From assembly GCA_902491535.1 (NCBI GenBank), contig CABUHS010000003.1, positions 1-64,000 on the forward strand: 64,000 nt of DNA. The letters are read 5' to 3'. The position numbers and the translations under genes are program-made. Source of the DNA: an uncultured Eubacteriales bacterium. Its GTDB lineage: Bacteria > Bacillota > Clostridia > Oscillospirales > CAG-272. This document shows, one piece after another, positions 1 through 9,130 of this stretch. The notes under the pieces are model-generated. The model was not told the DNA's origin, ran no database searches, and was given only the letters and a program-made list of their open reading frames with translations. Positions within the stretch are counted from its first letter, which is position 1. Every line of letters starts with the position of its first letter.

Positions 1-93
1 TTCGGCGTAATCCGAACACAGATTACTGAGCTTGTGGCTTTTAATCTTTTGAGCTTTTCCAGTCTCGGTTTGCTGTTCCGGTAAATTGTTCAT
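1..93 (-). CDS. 5' end of an unidentified gene running off the left edge
   Basis: An ATG at 93-91 on the minus strand opens a frame that stays open for 31 codons to the window edge. An AAAGGA ribosome site lies about 11 bases upstream of the ATG. A sigma-A-like promoter at 267-295 points the same way. The visible peptide begins MNNLPEQQTE and is polar and lysine-rich, with no recognisable domain, signal peptide or membrane segment. The product cannot be named. The gene is divergent from lon. Confidence 0.55.
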   Translation of the reverse strand, partial: MNNLPEQQTETGKAQKIKSHKLSNLCSDYAE

Positions 94-266
94 TTATTTA
101 TACCGTCCTTTCGTTTGTTGAAGTATTTTCCGTATTCGTATGCGGCATTTATACATACCGCTTGACTTGCATAATTTTCTCTGTATGAGGTGTTTTGCAG
201 ACACAAAGTGAGATTCTTACATCGCCGGATCTGTCCGGGTTAAAATAGTTATATTTTATTTTAAAT

Positions 267-295
267 ATTATAGCATGTTACGGAGAAAAAGTAAA
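267..295 (-). promoter_or_regulatory. Sigma-A-type promoter for the left-edge gene
   Basis: On the minus strand, TTTACT and TATAAT are separated by 17 bases. The -35 is imperfect (4 of 6) and the -10 is perfect. The expected leader to the ATG at 93 is about 165 nt. Confidence 0.5.
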
Positions 296-380
296 GTATG
301 TGTATATTTTTTTGTATGCTTTTGTTTTGGTTAAAAGGATTTGCTAAACTATCTTTTTACAAAATATTTATTAAATATAT

Positions 381-409
381 TTGACGAAGTATAAAAAGCA
401 TGATATAAT
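381..409 (+). promoter_or_regulatory. Extended -10 sigma-A promoter of lon
   Basis: TTGACG and TATAAT are 17 bases apart, and a TG dinucleotide one base before the -10 (TGATATAAT) makes it an extended -10 promoter. It lies about 125 bases upstream of the lon ATG. Confidence 0.85.
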
Positions 410-533
410 AATTTGATACAATGGTAAAGATATACGTTCGTGAATGTGCGTGCGGTATATCCTGTGCCGCGCAGGCAATGAGAATTTGCGGCAGCTTTAG
501 TACGCGGCGCTTCGGAAAGGAAAAATTACAGAT

Positions 534-2954
534 ATGCCTAAATATATTGAAAAGATAGATACACTGAGACTTCCGGCGGTTGTACTTGACGGGATAGTTA
601 TTTTTCCGTTGATACCGACGAGCTTTGAGCTTTCCTCGGCGGATTCGATCGCTGCATGCGAACGCGCAAGCCGTGAGGGCGGAAAAGCGTTTTTCGTATT
701 GAAAAAGTCAAGCGATGCCGAGGCCGTATCCTCTCATGAGGGTGCTGAGCGCACGGTAGGAGCCGGTGATATATATGAAGTCGGTTGTGTGGCGCTTATA
801 AAGCAGATAGTGAAATTCCGTGAAAACAGCGCAAGGATCGTAGTCGAAGGAATGTCAAGAGCAACCGTTATTTCTTTTGAAGCGGAAGCAACCGGTTCTT
901 ATACGGCTGATGTTCTTAGCAAAGCCGTTATAGTTGAGGGAAGCGATCCCGAAATTGAAGCGATTGTACTTACACTGAGGAATATGTTTGCAGATTTTTC
1001 TCAAAAGCTTCCTAAGCTCTCGGGAGATTTGCTTATGTCTATAGGTTCTATAACATCGCCGGGACTTTTGTCGGATTTTATATCCTGTAACACGCTGCTT
1101 GATACGTCGGATAAGCAGGCGGTGCTTGAACAGTTTGATCCGGTCGAACGCGCACGTGTACTCTCGGTTATCCTTGCTAAAGAGACGGTTATTGCGCGTA
1201 CTGAGCTTGAAATACGTCAGAAGGTGCAGGCAGCAATCGACCGCGGACAGAGGGAATACTATCTTCGTGAGCAGCTAAGAGTAATTCAGGCTGAGCTTGG
1301 AGAGGGGCATGCGGCAGGAGATGCCGACGGGGAGTTCTACGATGAAGACGATACGGAGATCGCCGAATATATGGCTAAGATCGCCGGAGCAAAACTTCCC
1401 GATGAAGTGGAAAAAAAGCTTGTCAAGGAGACAAAAAAGCTTGCTAAAACGCCGTATAACTCGGCGGAGGCGGGTGTTATCCGAAACTATCTTGACATCT
1501 GTCTTGAACTTCCGTGGGGAAAACGCTCAAAGGACAGAGTAGATATCGAAGCGGCGAAAAAGATACTTGACCGCGATCACGACGGCCTCGGAAAGGTCAA
1601 GGAGAGGATACTTGAATACCTTGCCGTAAAACAGCTTAATCCTGAACTCAGACATCAGATAATATGCCTTGTAGGACCTCCCGGAACAGGAAAGACATCT
1701 ATAGCAAAATCAATAGCCGATTCAATGAAACGCAAATATGTCCGTGTTTCTCTCGGAGGAATACGTGACGAGGCGGATATACGCGGACATCGCAAGACCT
1801 ATATCGGTTCTATGCCCGGACGTATTATCAATGCGATAAATCAGGCGGGGGTTATGAATCCGCTTATGCTTCTCGACGAGATCGACAAGCTTACAAAGGA
1901 TGCACACGGCGATCCGTCGTCTGCAATGCTTGAGGTTCTTGACGGAGAGCAGAATAAAACATTCCGCGATCATTTTATAGAGCTTCCCGTCGATCTGAGC
2001 GAATGCATGTTTATTGCAACTGCAAACAGTACAGAGACAATACCTGAGCCGCTGCTCGACCGCATGGAAATCATAGAGCTGCATACGTATACCAGACACG
2101 AAAAGGCAGCTATTGCAAAGCATCATCTTATACCGAAACAGAGAAAGCGCCACGGCCTTACCGCTAAGGAGCTTAAATTTACCGACAGCGGTATATATGA
2201 AATAATAGATTATTATACCTCCGAGGCCGGAGTCCGGGGACTTGAACGTAAGATCGCTTCTGTCTGCCGCAAGGCGGCAAAGCAGATTGTTGAGACAAAG
2301 AAGTCGGGACATGAATCCGGAGAAAAGCCTAAAACAATTACCGTTACGGCGGAGACCGCAGCGGCGATGCTCGGCTCGCACAGGATAATACCTGACAGTA
2401 TTGAAAAGAACTACGGTGTAGGAGAGGTAAACGGATTGGCATATACCGAAGCCGGCGGCGATTTGCTCCGTATCGAAGCTGTTTCGATGCCCGGAACCGG
2501 AAAGCTCGAGCTTACGGGTTCTCTCGGGGACGTTATGAAGGAATCGGCACAGGCTGCAGTGACATATATCCGCGCACATTCCGCGGAACTGTCGGTTGAT
2601 CCTGATTTCTATAAAACAAAGGATATACACATACATGTGCCGGAAGGGGCGGTTCCGAAAGACGGGCCGTCAGCCGGAGTCACTATTGCTACCGCACTCG
2701 CCAGTGAGCTTTCAGGACGTTCGGTGCGCCGTGACGTTGCTATGACAGGCGAGATAACCCTTCACGGAAGGGTACTTCCGATCGGAGGACTTCGCGAAAA
2801 GACTATGGCGGCATATAAAACAGGTGTTAAAACAGTCCTTATACCCGGGGATAACGTGAGAGATCTTGAGGAAATAGATCCTATCGTCAGAGATACTCTC
2901 CGATTTGTTCCATGTTCGCAGATAGGCGATGTTCTGCGCGAAGCACTTATATAA
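534..2954 (+). CDS. lon: ATP-dependent protease Lon (LonA type)
   Basis: Lon is a cytosolic AAA+ serine protease that unfolds and degrades damaged and regulatory proteins. The 806-aa product has the LonA order: an N-terminal LON substrate domain (about 8-205), a helical linker, an AAA+ module with Walker A GPPGTGKT (from residue 381) and Walker B LMLLDEIDK, and a C-terminal protease domain. The catalytic dyad is Ser713 in PKDGPSAG and Lys756 in REKTMAA. The 43-residue spacing is the same as in E. coli Lon. Start at 534: the GGAAAGGA ribosome site is about 12 bases upstream. An extended -10 promoter lies at 381-409. No terminator is visible before engB, 162 bases downstream, and lon-engB adjacency is common in Bacillota, so read-through is likely. 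Confidence 0.97.
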   Translation: MPKYIEKIDTLRLPAVVLDGIVIFPLIPTSFELSSADSIAACERASREGGKAFFVLKKSSDAEAVSSHEGAERTVGAGDIYEVGCVALIKQIVKFRENSARIVVEGMSRATVISFEAEATGSYTADVLSKAVIVEGSDPEIEAIVLTLRNMFADFSQKLPKLSGDLLMSIGSITSPGLLSDFISCNTLLDTSDKQAVLEQFDPVERARVLSVILAKETVIARTELEIRQKVQAAIDRGQREYYLREQLRVIQAELGEGHAAGDADGEFYDEDDTEIAEYMAKIAGAKLPDEVEKKLVKETKKLAKTPYNSAEAGVIRNYLDICLELPWGKRSKDRVDIEAAKKILDRDHDGLGKVKERILEYLAVKQLNPELRHQIICLVGPPGTGKTSIAKSIADSMKRKYVRVSLGGIRDEADIRGHRKTYIGSMPGRIINAINQAGVMNPLMLLDEIDKLTKDAHGDPSSAMLEVLDGEQNKTFRDHFIELPVDLSECMFIATANSTETIPEPLLDRMEIIELHTYTRHEKAAIAKHHLIPKQRKRHGLTAKELKFTDSGIYEIIDYYTSEAGVRGLERKIASVCRKAAKQIVETKKSGHESGEKPKTITVTAETAAAMLGSHRIIPDSIEKNYGVGEVNGLAYTEAGGDLLRIEAVSMPGTGKLELTGSLGDVMKESAQAAVTYIRAHSAELSVDPDFYKTKDIHIHVPEGAVPKDGPSAGVTIATALASELSGRSVRRDVAMTGEITLHGRVLPIGGLREKTMAAYKTGVKTVLIPGDNVRDLEEIDPIVRDTLRFVPCSQIGDVLREALI

Positions 2955-3116
2955 CACTTTGAGCAGTCCGGAAAATATTACTGAATGGAGATCGAGCCGG
3001 TCTGAGTTTCGCTCGGATTCGTTTGAATTCCTGATCGAGCCGGGTTTTACCTTATGGTTCCGGTGAGTTTCGTTTCTGCTTGCTCAGCCGCTTGCCGCGG
3101 CAGAATGGATACTATT

Positions 3117-3710
3117 ATGATAACTAAAGCCGACATTAATCTCAATAATGTTACTCTTTCAGCCGTGGCGGGCGAGCCGTCACAGTTTGTACGCGACGGA
3201 CTTCCGCAGATAGCCTTTTCAGGGCGTTCTAACGTAGGGAAAAGCTCGCTGATAAACACGTTGCTCGGCAGACGCGCGCTTGCCCGCGTAAGCTCGTCGC
3301 CGGGAAAGACGATTACCGTAAACTACTACAGCATAGATAAAAAATTTTATTTTGTCGATCTTCCGGGATACGGATTTGCAAAGAGAAGTCCCGCGGAGCG
3401 CGACCGCCTTTCGAGACTCGGCGACGGATACTATGCAGACCGCGGTCCTGTACTTACCGTACAACTCATCGATATAAAAGTCGGACCGACCTCCGATGAC
3501 CTTATGATGATAGACTTTCTCAGACAGACGGGAATGGAGTATATCATTGCCGCGACAAAATGCGATAAGCTTGGAAGCAATGCTCTGAAAAATGCGCTTG
3601 CGGAGCTTCAGCCGTTTTGTCCCGAGATCATTCCGTTTTCGTCGCTCAAGGGTACGGGACGTGAACAACTGTGGAGCTGTCTCATCAAAGCTGTGAACGG
3701 AAGCCGCTGA
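3117..3710 (+). CDS. engB: Ribosome biogenesis GTPase EngB/YsxC/YihA
   Basis: This is an Era/EngA-superfamily GTPase needed for late large-subunit assembly. G1 is GRSNVGKSS, G3 is DLPGYG, G4 is TKCD and G5 is SSLKG. The family is about 195-200 aa. I chose the ATG at 3117 (197 aa, starting MITKAD) over upstream in-frame starts. It has a GGA ribosome site at a spacing matching two other genes here with nearly the same leader (before 24859 and 49690), and the protein then begins where B. subtilis YsxC does. The ATG at 3105 (201 aa) is the main alternative. It follows lon and precedes an M50 protease gene on the same strand. Confidence 0.93.
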   Translation: MITKADINLNNVTLSAVAGEPSQFVRDGLPQIAFSGRSNVGKSSLINTLLGRRALARVSSSPGKTITVNYYSIDKKFYFVDLPGYGFAKRSPAERDRLSRLGDGYYADRGPVLTVQLIDIKVGPTSDDLMMIDFLRQTGMEYIIAATKCDKLGSNALKNALAELQPFCPEIIPFSSLKGTGREQLWSCLIKAVNGSR

Positions 3711-3751
3711 AGCATAAACTACAGACCATAACATAAAAGGAGTATTTGCCG

Positions 3752-4399
3752 ATGAAACAGCAGATCTTAATATATCTGTTTCGCATACCTACAATACTTT
3801 TTGCAATTTCGGTGCATGAAAGCGCGCATGCGTGGGTAGCATACAAGCTCGGAGATCCCACGGCGAGAGATAACGGCAGAATATCGCTGAATCCTTTGCG
3901 CCACCTCAACCCGCTCGGTATGATAATGATGCTGCTTGTCGGATTCGGCTGGGCGAGTCCGGTAATGATAAATGCGCGTAATTTTAAGAACCCCAAGGCA
4001 GGTATGGCGCTTTCATCTCTTGCAGGACCGCTTTCTAACCTTATTCTCGGTTTTATTGCTTCGATCGGATATGTGTGCTGCAGTGTTTTTCTTGCGGACA
4101 GCGGATCTGCATTTGTTGCCGCACTGACTATGTTTTTGTGGGTGTTTCTCAATTTGAATGTCGGACTTGCGATATTTAATCTTATTCCGATTCCGCCTCT
4201 TGACGGATCCCGTATACTTTTGCTTTTCCTTCCGCAGAAGATTTATTTTAAGATCATGAGATATGAGCAATATATTCTTATTGCATTTATGGTTCTTATG
4301 ATAACGGGAGTCATAACTGTGCCGATAAACTATATTTCATCGGCAGTTATACAGGGAATGTTCAAGCTGATACTTATACCGATCAGGCTTTTTGTCTGA
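3752..4399 (+). CDS. Site-2 protease family (M50) integral membrane metalloprotease
   Basis: The 215-aa multi-pass membrane protein carries the intramembrane zinc motif HESAH (His22, Glu23, His26) in its first hydrophobic segment and the second-half motif NLIPIPPLDGSR, whose Asp completes the site. This is the short, PDZ-less group of site-2 proteases in Clostridia, distinct from RseP/RasP, so the substrate is unknown. The start at 3752 is set by AAAGGAG 9 bases upstream; a TTG two codons earlier is too close to that site. scpA follows after 27 bases, an M50-scpA-scpB order common in Bacillota, suggesting one transcript. Confidence 0.92.
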   Translation: MKQQILIYLFRIPTILFAISVHESAHAWVAYKLGDPTARDNGRISLNPLRHLNPLGMIMMLLVGFGWASPVMINARNFKNPKAGMALSSLAGPLSNLILGFIASIGYVCCSVFLADSGSAFVAALTMFLWVFLNLNVGLAIFNLIPIPPLDGSRILLLFLPQKIYFKIMRYEQYILIAFMVLMITGVITVPINYISSAVIQGMFKLILIPIRLFV

Positions 4400-4426
4400 T
4401 AATACAGAGAAAGATACAGACAGACT

Positions 4427-5158
4427 ATGGAAGAGATAAATTATCATCTCCCGTCATTTGAGGGACCGCTCGATCTTTTGCTTTCCCTGATATCGAAGAA
4501 CAAAGTCGATATAACGGATATACCGATATCGCTTATTTTCGATCAGTATATGGAATATATTGAAACGGCTCAGGCGATGAACATGGAACTTGCCGGGGAT
4601 TTTATAGTTATGGCATCCGAGCTTATGCTTATAAAGAGTAAGCTGCTTCTGCCGAAGCCAGAAAAAGAAGAGGAAGATCCTCGCGCCGCGCTTGCTGCTG
4701 CGCTTATTGAATACAGCCGTATAAAGTGCGCTGCGGAGATGCTGAGCGGATATTACGATAGCTGCGGAGGCAGGGTGTCGAAAGAACCAGAGACGCTTAA
4801 AGAAGATAAAAATTATGTTGCGGACGACAGCATTGCGAGGCTTGAGAGGGCTTTCAGAAATGTGCTGTCGGGAAAGCTCGGAAAGACAAGCACTGAACGC
4901 GCGGACCGACCCGAGCGTATGCTTGGGTCTCTTCTCAGCCGCGGCGGGCGCAGAATACCCGTTCCGGCAAGAATATACGGTATTATGCGGCGGTTGTACC
5001 GCAGGGGTGACTGCTCGCTTACGGAGCTGCTGAGCGCAGGAACAGATAGGGCGGAGCTTATTACCACATTTGTAGCCGTTCTTGAACTTATCAGGTCGCA
5101 GCGTGTATCTATAACCGATGAGGAAGACGGAGATCTTACTCTCCATCTGTCCGCATAA
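4427..5158 (+). CDS. scpA: Segregation and condensation protein A (kleisin)
   Basis: ScpA is the kleisin of bacterial SMC-ScpAB condensin. It bridges the SMC heads and binds ScpB during chromosome segregation. The 243-aa product opens with the family hallmark FEGPLDLLLSLI, followed by the helix that contacts the SMC neck, a charged middle and a C-terminal winged-helix segment (RIYGIMRRLYRRGDCSLTEL). Length is typical. The ribosome site before the ATG is weak, which fits translation as part of an operon with the upstream protease gene. scpB starts 95 bases after the stop. smc itself is not in the window. Confidence 0.95.
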   Translation: MEEINYHLPSFEGPLDLLLSLISKNKVDITDIPISLIFDQYMEYIETAQAMNMELAGDFIVMASELMLIKSKLLLPKPEKEEEDPRAALAAALIEYSRIKCAAEMLSGYYDSCGGRVSKEPETLKEDKNYVADDSIARLERAFRNVLSGKLGKTSTERADRPERMLGSLLSRGGRRIPVPARIYGIMRRLYRRGDCSLTELLSAGTDRAELITTFVAVLELIRSQRVSITDEEDGDLTLHLSA

Positions 5159-5253
5159 CATAAATAGAATTGCGCCTGCCGAACGGTATACAGAATAAAG
5201 CGCGCACAAAAATTTACCGCAACTTATCAGCGGAAGAAAGGAAATCAGCTTTT

Positions 5254-5928
5254 ATGCCATACGAATCAGACAGGGAAAATATGTCGGCGATCGAAGCTGT
5301 GCTTTTCGCCTCGGGATATCCGGTGAAAATATCTATGCTTGCGGATGTTCTCTCTCTTGATGAAGAAAAAGTAAGAGATCTTATCCATGAGCTTGCTCAG
5401 TCTTATGAAGGGCGCGGTATCGAGCTTGCATTGCTTGAGGATGAATGTCAGCTTTGCAGCTGTGCAGAGTATGAGGAATCGGTCAGAGCAGCGCTCGGAA
5501 TACGCCGGGGAACAAAGCTTTCTCCTGCACTTCTTGAGGTGCTGTCTATCGTTGCTTACCGTCAGCCGGTTACAAGAGCATATATAGAGCAGGTACGCGG
5601 AGTCGATTGCTCATATTCGATAACATCGCTGCTTGATAAAGGTATGATAGAAAATAAAGGGCATTTGGAGCTTCCCGGCCGTCCGGCAATATACGGAACA
5701 ACTCCGGATTTTCTCAGAGTATTCGGAATTGCATCGCTCGGCGAACTTCCGCCGATAGAGCTTTTTGATGCTATTGCGTCCGGCGGGGATGAAAAGTCCG
5801 ATAGCGTCGGTTCATCCGCGGAAGGTGATTCGGACGGCAGCTTATCGCTCCCGAATGATGATACGAAAGAAAAGATTTCCGAAGATGAAGAAGATGAAGA
5901 GGATGAAAACGTAGAACCGAAGACATGA
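5254..5928 (+). CDS. scpB: Segregation and condensation protein B
   Basis: ScpB dimerises through winged-helix domains and wraps ScpA in the SMC complex. The 224-aa product has two winged helices: the first around SAIEAVLFASGYPV and the second around LEVLSIVAYRQPVTRAYIEQVRGV, both diagnostic. The tail is long and very acidic (EDEEDEEDE), longer than many homologues and probably disordered. I took the ATG at 5254, with AAAGGA 11 bases upstream. A TTG 28 codons earlier stays in frame but has no ribosome site and adds unconserved sequence. It is followed by DUF2953 and ytfJ. Confidence 0.94.
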   Translation: MPYESDRENMSAIEAVLFASGYPVKISMLADVLSLDEEKVRDLIHELAQSYEGRGIELALLEDECQLCSCAEYEESVRAALGIRRGTKLSPALLEVLSIVAYRQPVTRAYIEQVRGVDCSYSITSLLDKGMIENKGHLELPGRPAIYGTTPDFLRVFGIASLGELPPIELFDAIASGGDEKSDSVGSSAEGDSDGSLSLPNDDTKEKISEDEEDEEDENVEPKT

Positions 5929-6086
5929 TGCGGCGCTCATAATAAAAGTATGTAACAATGCCGGAAAGCGATCGTAAGATAAACGAAAGCGAAGACTTAG
6001 GCAGGATCAGGTTGGATAAAACTGTTGCAGAGAGTTTTCTGTACGGAAACAGCATACGAATGTAAAAAACGGATGGAGGTACGTGT

Positions 6087-6728
6087 ATGGGGTGGATCAT
6101 TGCAGCGTCGGTGATAGCTTTTATCGTCGCACTGCTGATGCTTCGTATAGGCGTTCGAATCCGATACACAGAGGATCGCGGACTGTCTGCCGTGGTAGCG
6201 GTTTTCGGAATTCCGTTAAAAAAGCTATATCCGGAGAAACCTAAGGCAGAAAAAATAAACTTTCGCGATTATACCCCGCGTGCAGTCAGAAAGCGTGCTG
6301 CGAAACTCTCGAAGCAGAAGCGGCGTAAAAAAAATAAGACTGTAAACAGTATAGGGAATCCTGTTAAAAAGCAGACTTTTTCGGACAAGCTTGAACTTGT
6401 AAAGCGCATAACTGCAATTTCCCTGAAGCTGATTGAACGGTTTGCGGAAAGTCTGCGCACGGATGTAAAGGCACTTCAGATATATGTATCCGCTGAGGAT
6501 GCGGCGGATACAGCGCTTATGTACGGAGCGGTGTCTCAGGCGGTTGCATATCTTGCGGAGCTTATAGAAAATAAAACTGATGTAAGATACGCGAGAAACG
6601 CACATACAGGAGTGTACTCCGATTTTCTGTCCGGAAAATCGTATGCGGAGGCGGATATTACTTTCAGCATGCGCTTGTGGCAAATCATATCGCTTGCCGT
6701 CCGGGCAATAATGATGTTTTTATCATAG
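6087..6728 (+). CDS. DUF2953 membrane-anchored protein (YtfI-like)
   Basis: The 213-aa protein has one N-terminal membrane helix (about residues 3-21, IIAASVIAFIVALLML), a basic middle rich in Lys/Arg, and a C-terminal part ending in another hydrophobic stretch. The form and position next to ytfJ match DUF2953. B. subtilis YtfI and YtfJ form the same pair, so a spore-related role is inferred but not shown. GGAGG sits 8 bases before the ATG. The 158 bases between scpB and this gene hold no convincing gene. Confidence 0.8.
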   Translation: MGWIIAASVIAFIVALLMLRIGVRIRYTEDRGLSAVVAVFGIPLKKLYPEKPKAEKINFRDYTPRAVRKRAAKLSKQKRRKKNKTVNSIGNPVKKQTFSDKLELVKRITAISLKLIERFAESLRTDVKALQIYVSAEDAADTALMYGAVSQAVAYLAELIENKTDVRYARNAHTGVYSDFLSGKSYAEADITFSMRLWQIISLAVRAIMMFLS

Positions 6729-6855
6729 GAATGATCGGCGGTACTGCGGAAATGAACGAACCGACGAAAACGGACTTTACCCGAAAATTCGACAGTGAGT
6801 CTCTATAATATATAAATTAAGTAAAAAATATAAGATATATAACGGAGGAATGACT

Positions 6856-7341
6856 ATGGCAGATTCTGCATCAAATCTCTACGAAACGCTTATAAACTCG
6901 CTTGAGAGCATGAAGGAGCTTGCAGGTGTTAATACCATTATCGGCGACCCGATAAACACACCGTCCGGAACGATAATAATTCCTGTATCAAAAGTGTCAA
7001 TGGGAGTTGCATCCGGCGGCCTTGACTACGGGAAAAAAGATCAGGCAAAAAATCCGCAGGATCAGTCTGCACGCGCGCGCGGCAAGAACTTCGGCGGAGG
7101 CGGCGGAACCGGAATTACGGTGACTCCGGTAAGCTTTCTTGTTATCGGGGCATCCGGAAGCGTTGAACTGCTGAATGTCGGTGCGGATATGCCTCCGGCA
7201 GGACCTGTCGAGTCGGTTGCGTCGCTTATAGAAAAGTCTCCGGATATTCTCTCCAGGCTCAAAAATGTGATCTCGAGCATGAAAAAAGATAAAAATGACG
7301 TTCAGGACGCCGATACTTCTGCACAGGAAAAAGATCTTTGA
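6856..7341 (+). CDS. ytfJ: Spore protein YtfJ family
   Basis: The 161-aa protein matches the Spore_YtfJ family. It has an N-terminal helix (SLESMKELAG), a conserved beta core (GDPINTPSGTIIIPVSKVSMG), a glycine-rich turn (GGGGGTG) and TPVSFLVIG. Family members are made in sporulating cells and found in spores; their biochemical function is unknown. I chose the ATG at 6856 because GGAGG lies 7 bases upstream; the ATG at 6850 is only 1 base from that site. The variable C-terminus is charged. A TATAAT at 6804 has no matching -35, so a sporulation sigma factor may be used; this is not proven. Confidence 0.9.
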   Translation: MADSASNLYETLINSLESMKELAGVNTIIGDPINTPSGTIIIPVSKVSMGVASGGLDYGKKDQAKNPQDQSARARGKNFGGGGGTGITVTPVSFLVIGASGSVELLNVGADMPPAGPVESVASLIEKSPDILSRLKNVISSMKKDKNDVQDADTSAQEKDL

Positions 7342-7569
7342 TAATAAAAAGAAAATAAAGATCAGGTAAATACCGGATAATTTTGACGTAATTGGATTCA
7401 GGACACTTTACCGCATTGTTCAGAAGTTGCCGAAAATTATACTTTGCGATGTTTATGAATTATTGCAGTTTTTAAATTATTCAGGACATATAAACTTTCG
7501 CTTTAAAGGAATATGTGAGCTTTTTTCGGCATATCCATACACCAGACAATTTTAAAAATCGGACGGTGT

Positions 7570-9009
7570 TTGATCTTGAATAAGCTGAACAGAACGGAAA
7601 ATAACAAAAGAATAATAACGACAGACAAAAATATGCAGCGCACACGTTCGCAGGCGTTTATTACTGCGGCTGCGGCCGCAGTAACGCTGTGTGCTGTACT
7701 GCTGTCTTATGCTGCGCTGTCTTTCTGTGCGGCACTTGTTACAGAGCAAGCCGGCGGCAGCAGAAATATGGTATATTCTGCTCCGACGGGTGTGCTGTCA
7801 GATTCCTGCGGTGACGGATATATCGCCGCAATGTCTGCTGCGGGACTTGCATCAGAACCGCGTATAGGGGATGCCGTGTTTACCTCGGGTACTCCGTCAG
7901 AGGAGGAAGAAAAGATCCCCGCGCTTCCGGAACTTGCTGCTTCTGCAAAGGAATATTTCCCTGCACTGTCGGTTTCGGCTGAATGTGCGGCTCTGCTGTG
8001 TGCTGATACAGGAGAGCTTCTGTATGTTAAAAATGCAGATAACCGTCATCCGATGGCAAGCACTACGAAAATAATGACGGCGCTTGTGGCGCTTGAGAAC
8101 AGCGGACTTAACGATACGGTACGTGTATCTCCTGAGGCTGTAGGGGTTATCGGTTCGTCGGTGTACTTGTATGCTGATGAAGAACTTACGATGGAGACGC
8201 TTCTTTATGCGCTAATGCTTGAGAGTGCCAATGACGCAGCGGCAGCTATTGCTATAGCGGTTGCCGGAGATGTAGAAGGTTTTGCCGGAATGATGAATGA
8301 GCGCGCGGCGTCTCTCGGACTGGAAAACACCCATTATGAAAACCCTCACGGACTTGACAGCGCCGAACACTATACCACCGCACGTGAGCTTGCCGCGCTT
8401 ACAGCGGAGGCGCTTAAAAATGAAACCTTCCGCGAACTTGTTTCTACATACAAAAAAACAATCGAAATGCATAACGGCAAAGGAAGCAGGCTTCTTATAA
8501 ACCATAATAAGCTGCTTAAAAGCTATGACGGAGCTATAGGCGTAAAAACCGGATATACATCAAGCAGCGGACGCTGTCTTGTCACTGCTGCGGAGCGGGA
8601 CGGACTTACATTTATTGCGGTCACACTGAATGCTCCTGACGACTGGAACGATCACCGCGCAATGCTTGACGCAGGTTTTGATTTTTATAAGCGTGTTTCG
8701 CTTGCTGAGCCGGCATCGGAGAGCTATGATATACCGGTTATAGGCGGTACGGAGGAGACAGCGCGCGTGCTTAATAATACCGTTGAATCTGCTGTACTTC
8801 GTACTGATGCCGACAATATAAGAACAGAAGTGGAACTGCCGAGATTTTGTTTTGCACCTGTAGTCGGCGGAGAGAAGCTCGGCCGGGTATGCTACTACAG
8901 CGGAGATACATTGATCGGCGAGACCGCGCTGTATGCCGAAAAAGATATCCCTGCGGTTGAAGAAAAGACTTCTTTTATCGACAGAATTATGTCATTCTTC
9001 GGAAGATAA
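7570..9009 (+). CDS. D-alanyl-D-alanine carboxypeptidase (serine-type, S11/PBP5 family)
   Basis: The enzyme trims the terminal D-Ala from peptidoglycan stem peptides outside the membrane. The S11 motifs are all present: STTK (Ser164, Lys167), SAN in LESAND, and KTG in GVKTGYTSSSGRC. A long N-terminal hydrophobic segment (about 29-55) is a signal or anchor. The C-terminus has a PBP5-type beta domain and an amphipathic helix (SFIDRIMSFFGR) typical of membrane association. The start is uncertain: TTG at 7570 or 7576, both behind GGACGGTG, with the first ATG only at 7633. Its position between scpAB-ytfJ and rluB matches dacB of Bacillus, which acts on spore cortex, but the paralogue cannot be assigned. 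Confidence 0.93.
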   Translation: MILNKLNRTENNKRIITTDKNMQRTRSQAFITAAAAAVTLCAVLLSYAALSFCAALVTEQAGGSRNMVYSAPTGVLSDSCGDGYIAAMSAAGLASEPRIGDAVFTSGTPSEEEEKIPALPELAASAKEYFPALSVSAECAALLCADTGELLYVKNADNRHPMASTTKIMTALVALENSGLNDTVRVSPEAVGVIGSSVYLYADEELTMETLLYALMLESANDAAAAIAIAVAGDVEGFAGMMNERAASLGLENTHYENPHGLDSAEHYTTARELAALTAEALKNETFRELVSTYKKTIEMHNGKGSRLLINHNKLLKSYDGAIGVKTGYTSSSGRCLVTAAERDGLTFIAVTLNAPDDWNDHRAMLDAGFDFYKRVSLAEPASESYDIPVIGGTEETARVLNNTVESAVLRTDADNIRTEVELPRFCFAPVVGGEKLGRVCYYSGDTLIGETALYAEKDIPAVEEKTSFIDRIMSFFGR

Positions 9010-9130
9010 AGCATGTGACAGATATTTCGCAGTTGTTTTATGTTTTAATGATAGCTTAATCAACATAATAACGGCGGCACGGCTCGGTATGTCTGAAATT
9101 GCCATCCGAAAAGGACGGAGCTTGTTTAAA

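Larger units (their letters stand above)
94..533. other. Divergent intergenic region between the left-edge gene and lon
   Basis: This 440-base AT-rich spacer has no credible ORF. It holds a minus-strand promoter (267-295) and a strong plus-strand promoter (381-409). The lon leader is about 117 nt. No CIRCE inverted repeat and no clear CtsR-type tandem heptamer was recognised, so heat-shock control of lon through those repressors is not supported here. Confidence 0.6.

Noticed and set aside
94..533. CtsR or HrcA operator upstream of lon
   Set aside because: GGTTAAAAGG-like sequence near 329 does not match the CtsR tandem heptamer, and no CIRCE inverted repeat is present.
1722..2636. A 304-codon minus-strand frame inside lon
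   Set aside because: It is fully antisense to conserved Lon motifs and has no family match; a shadow frame.
2955..3116. Direct repeat GATCGAGCCGG between lon and engB as a possible terminator
   Set aside because: The copies are in direct and not inverted orientation, and there is no stem or T run.
5958..6065. A 35-codon open frame between scpB and the DUF2953 gene (begins MPESDRKINE)
   Set aside because: No ribosome site, no recognisable family and short length; it may be chance. Kept out of the annotation.
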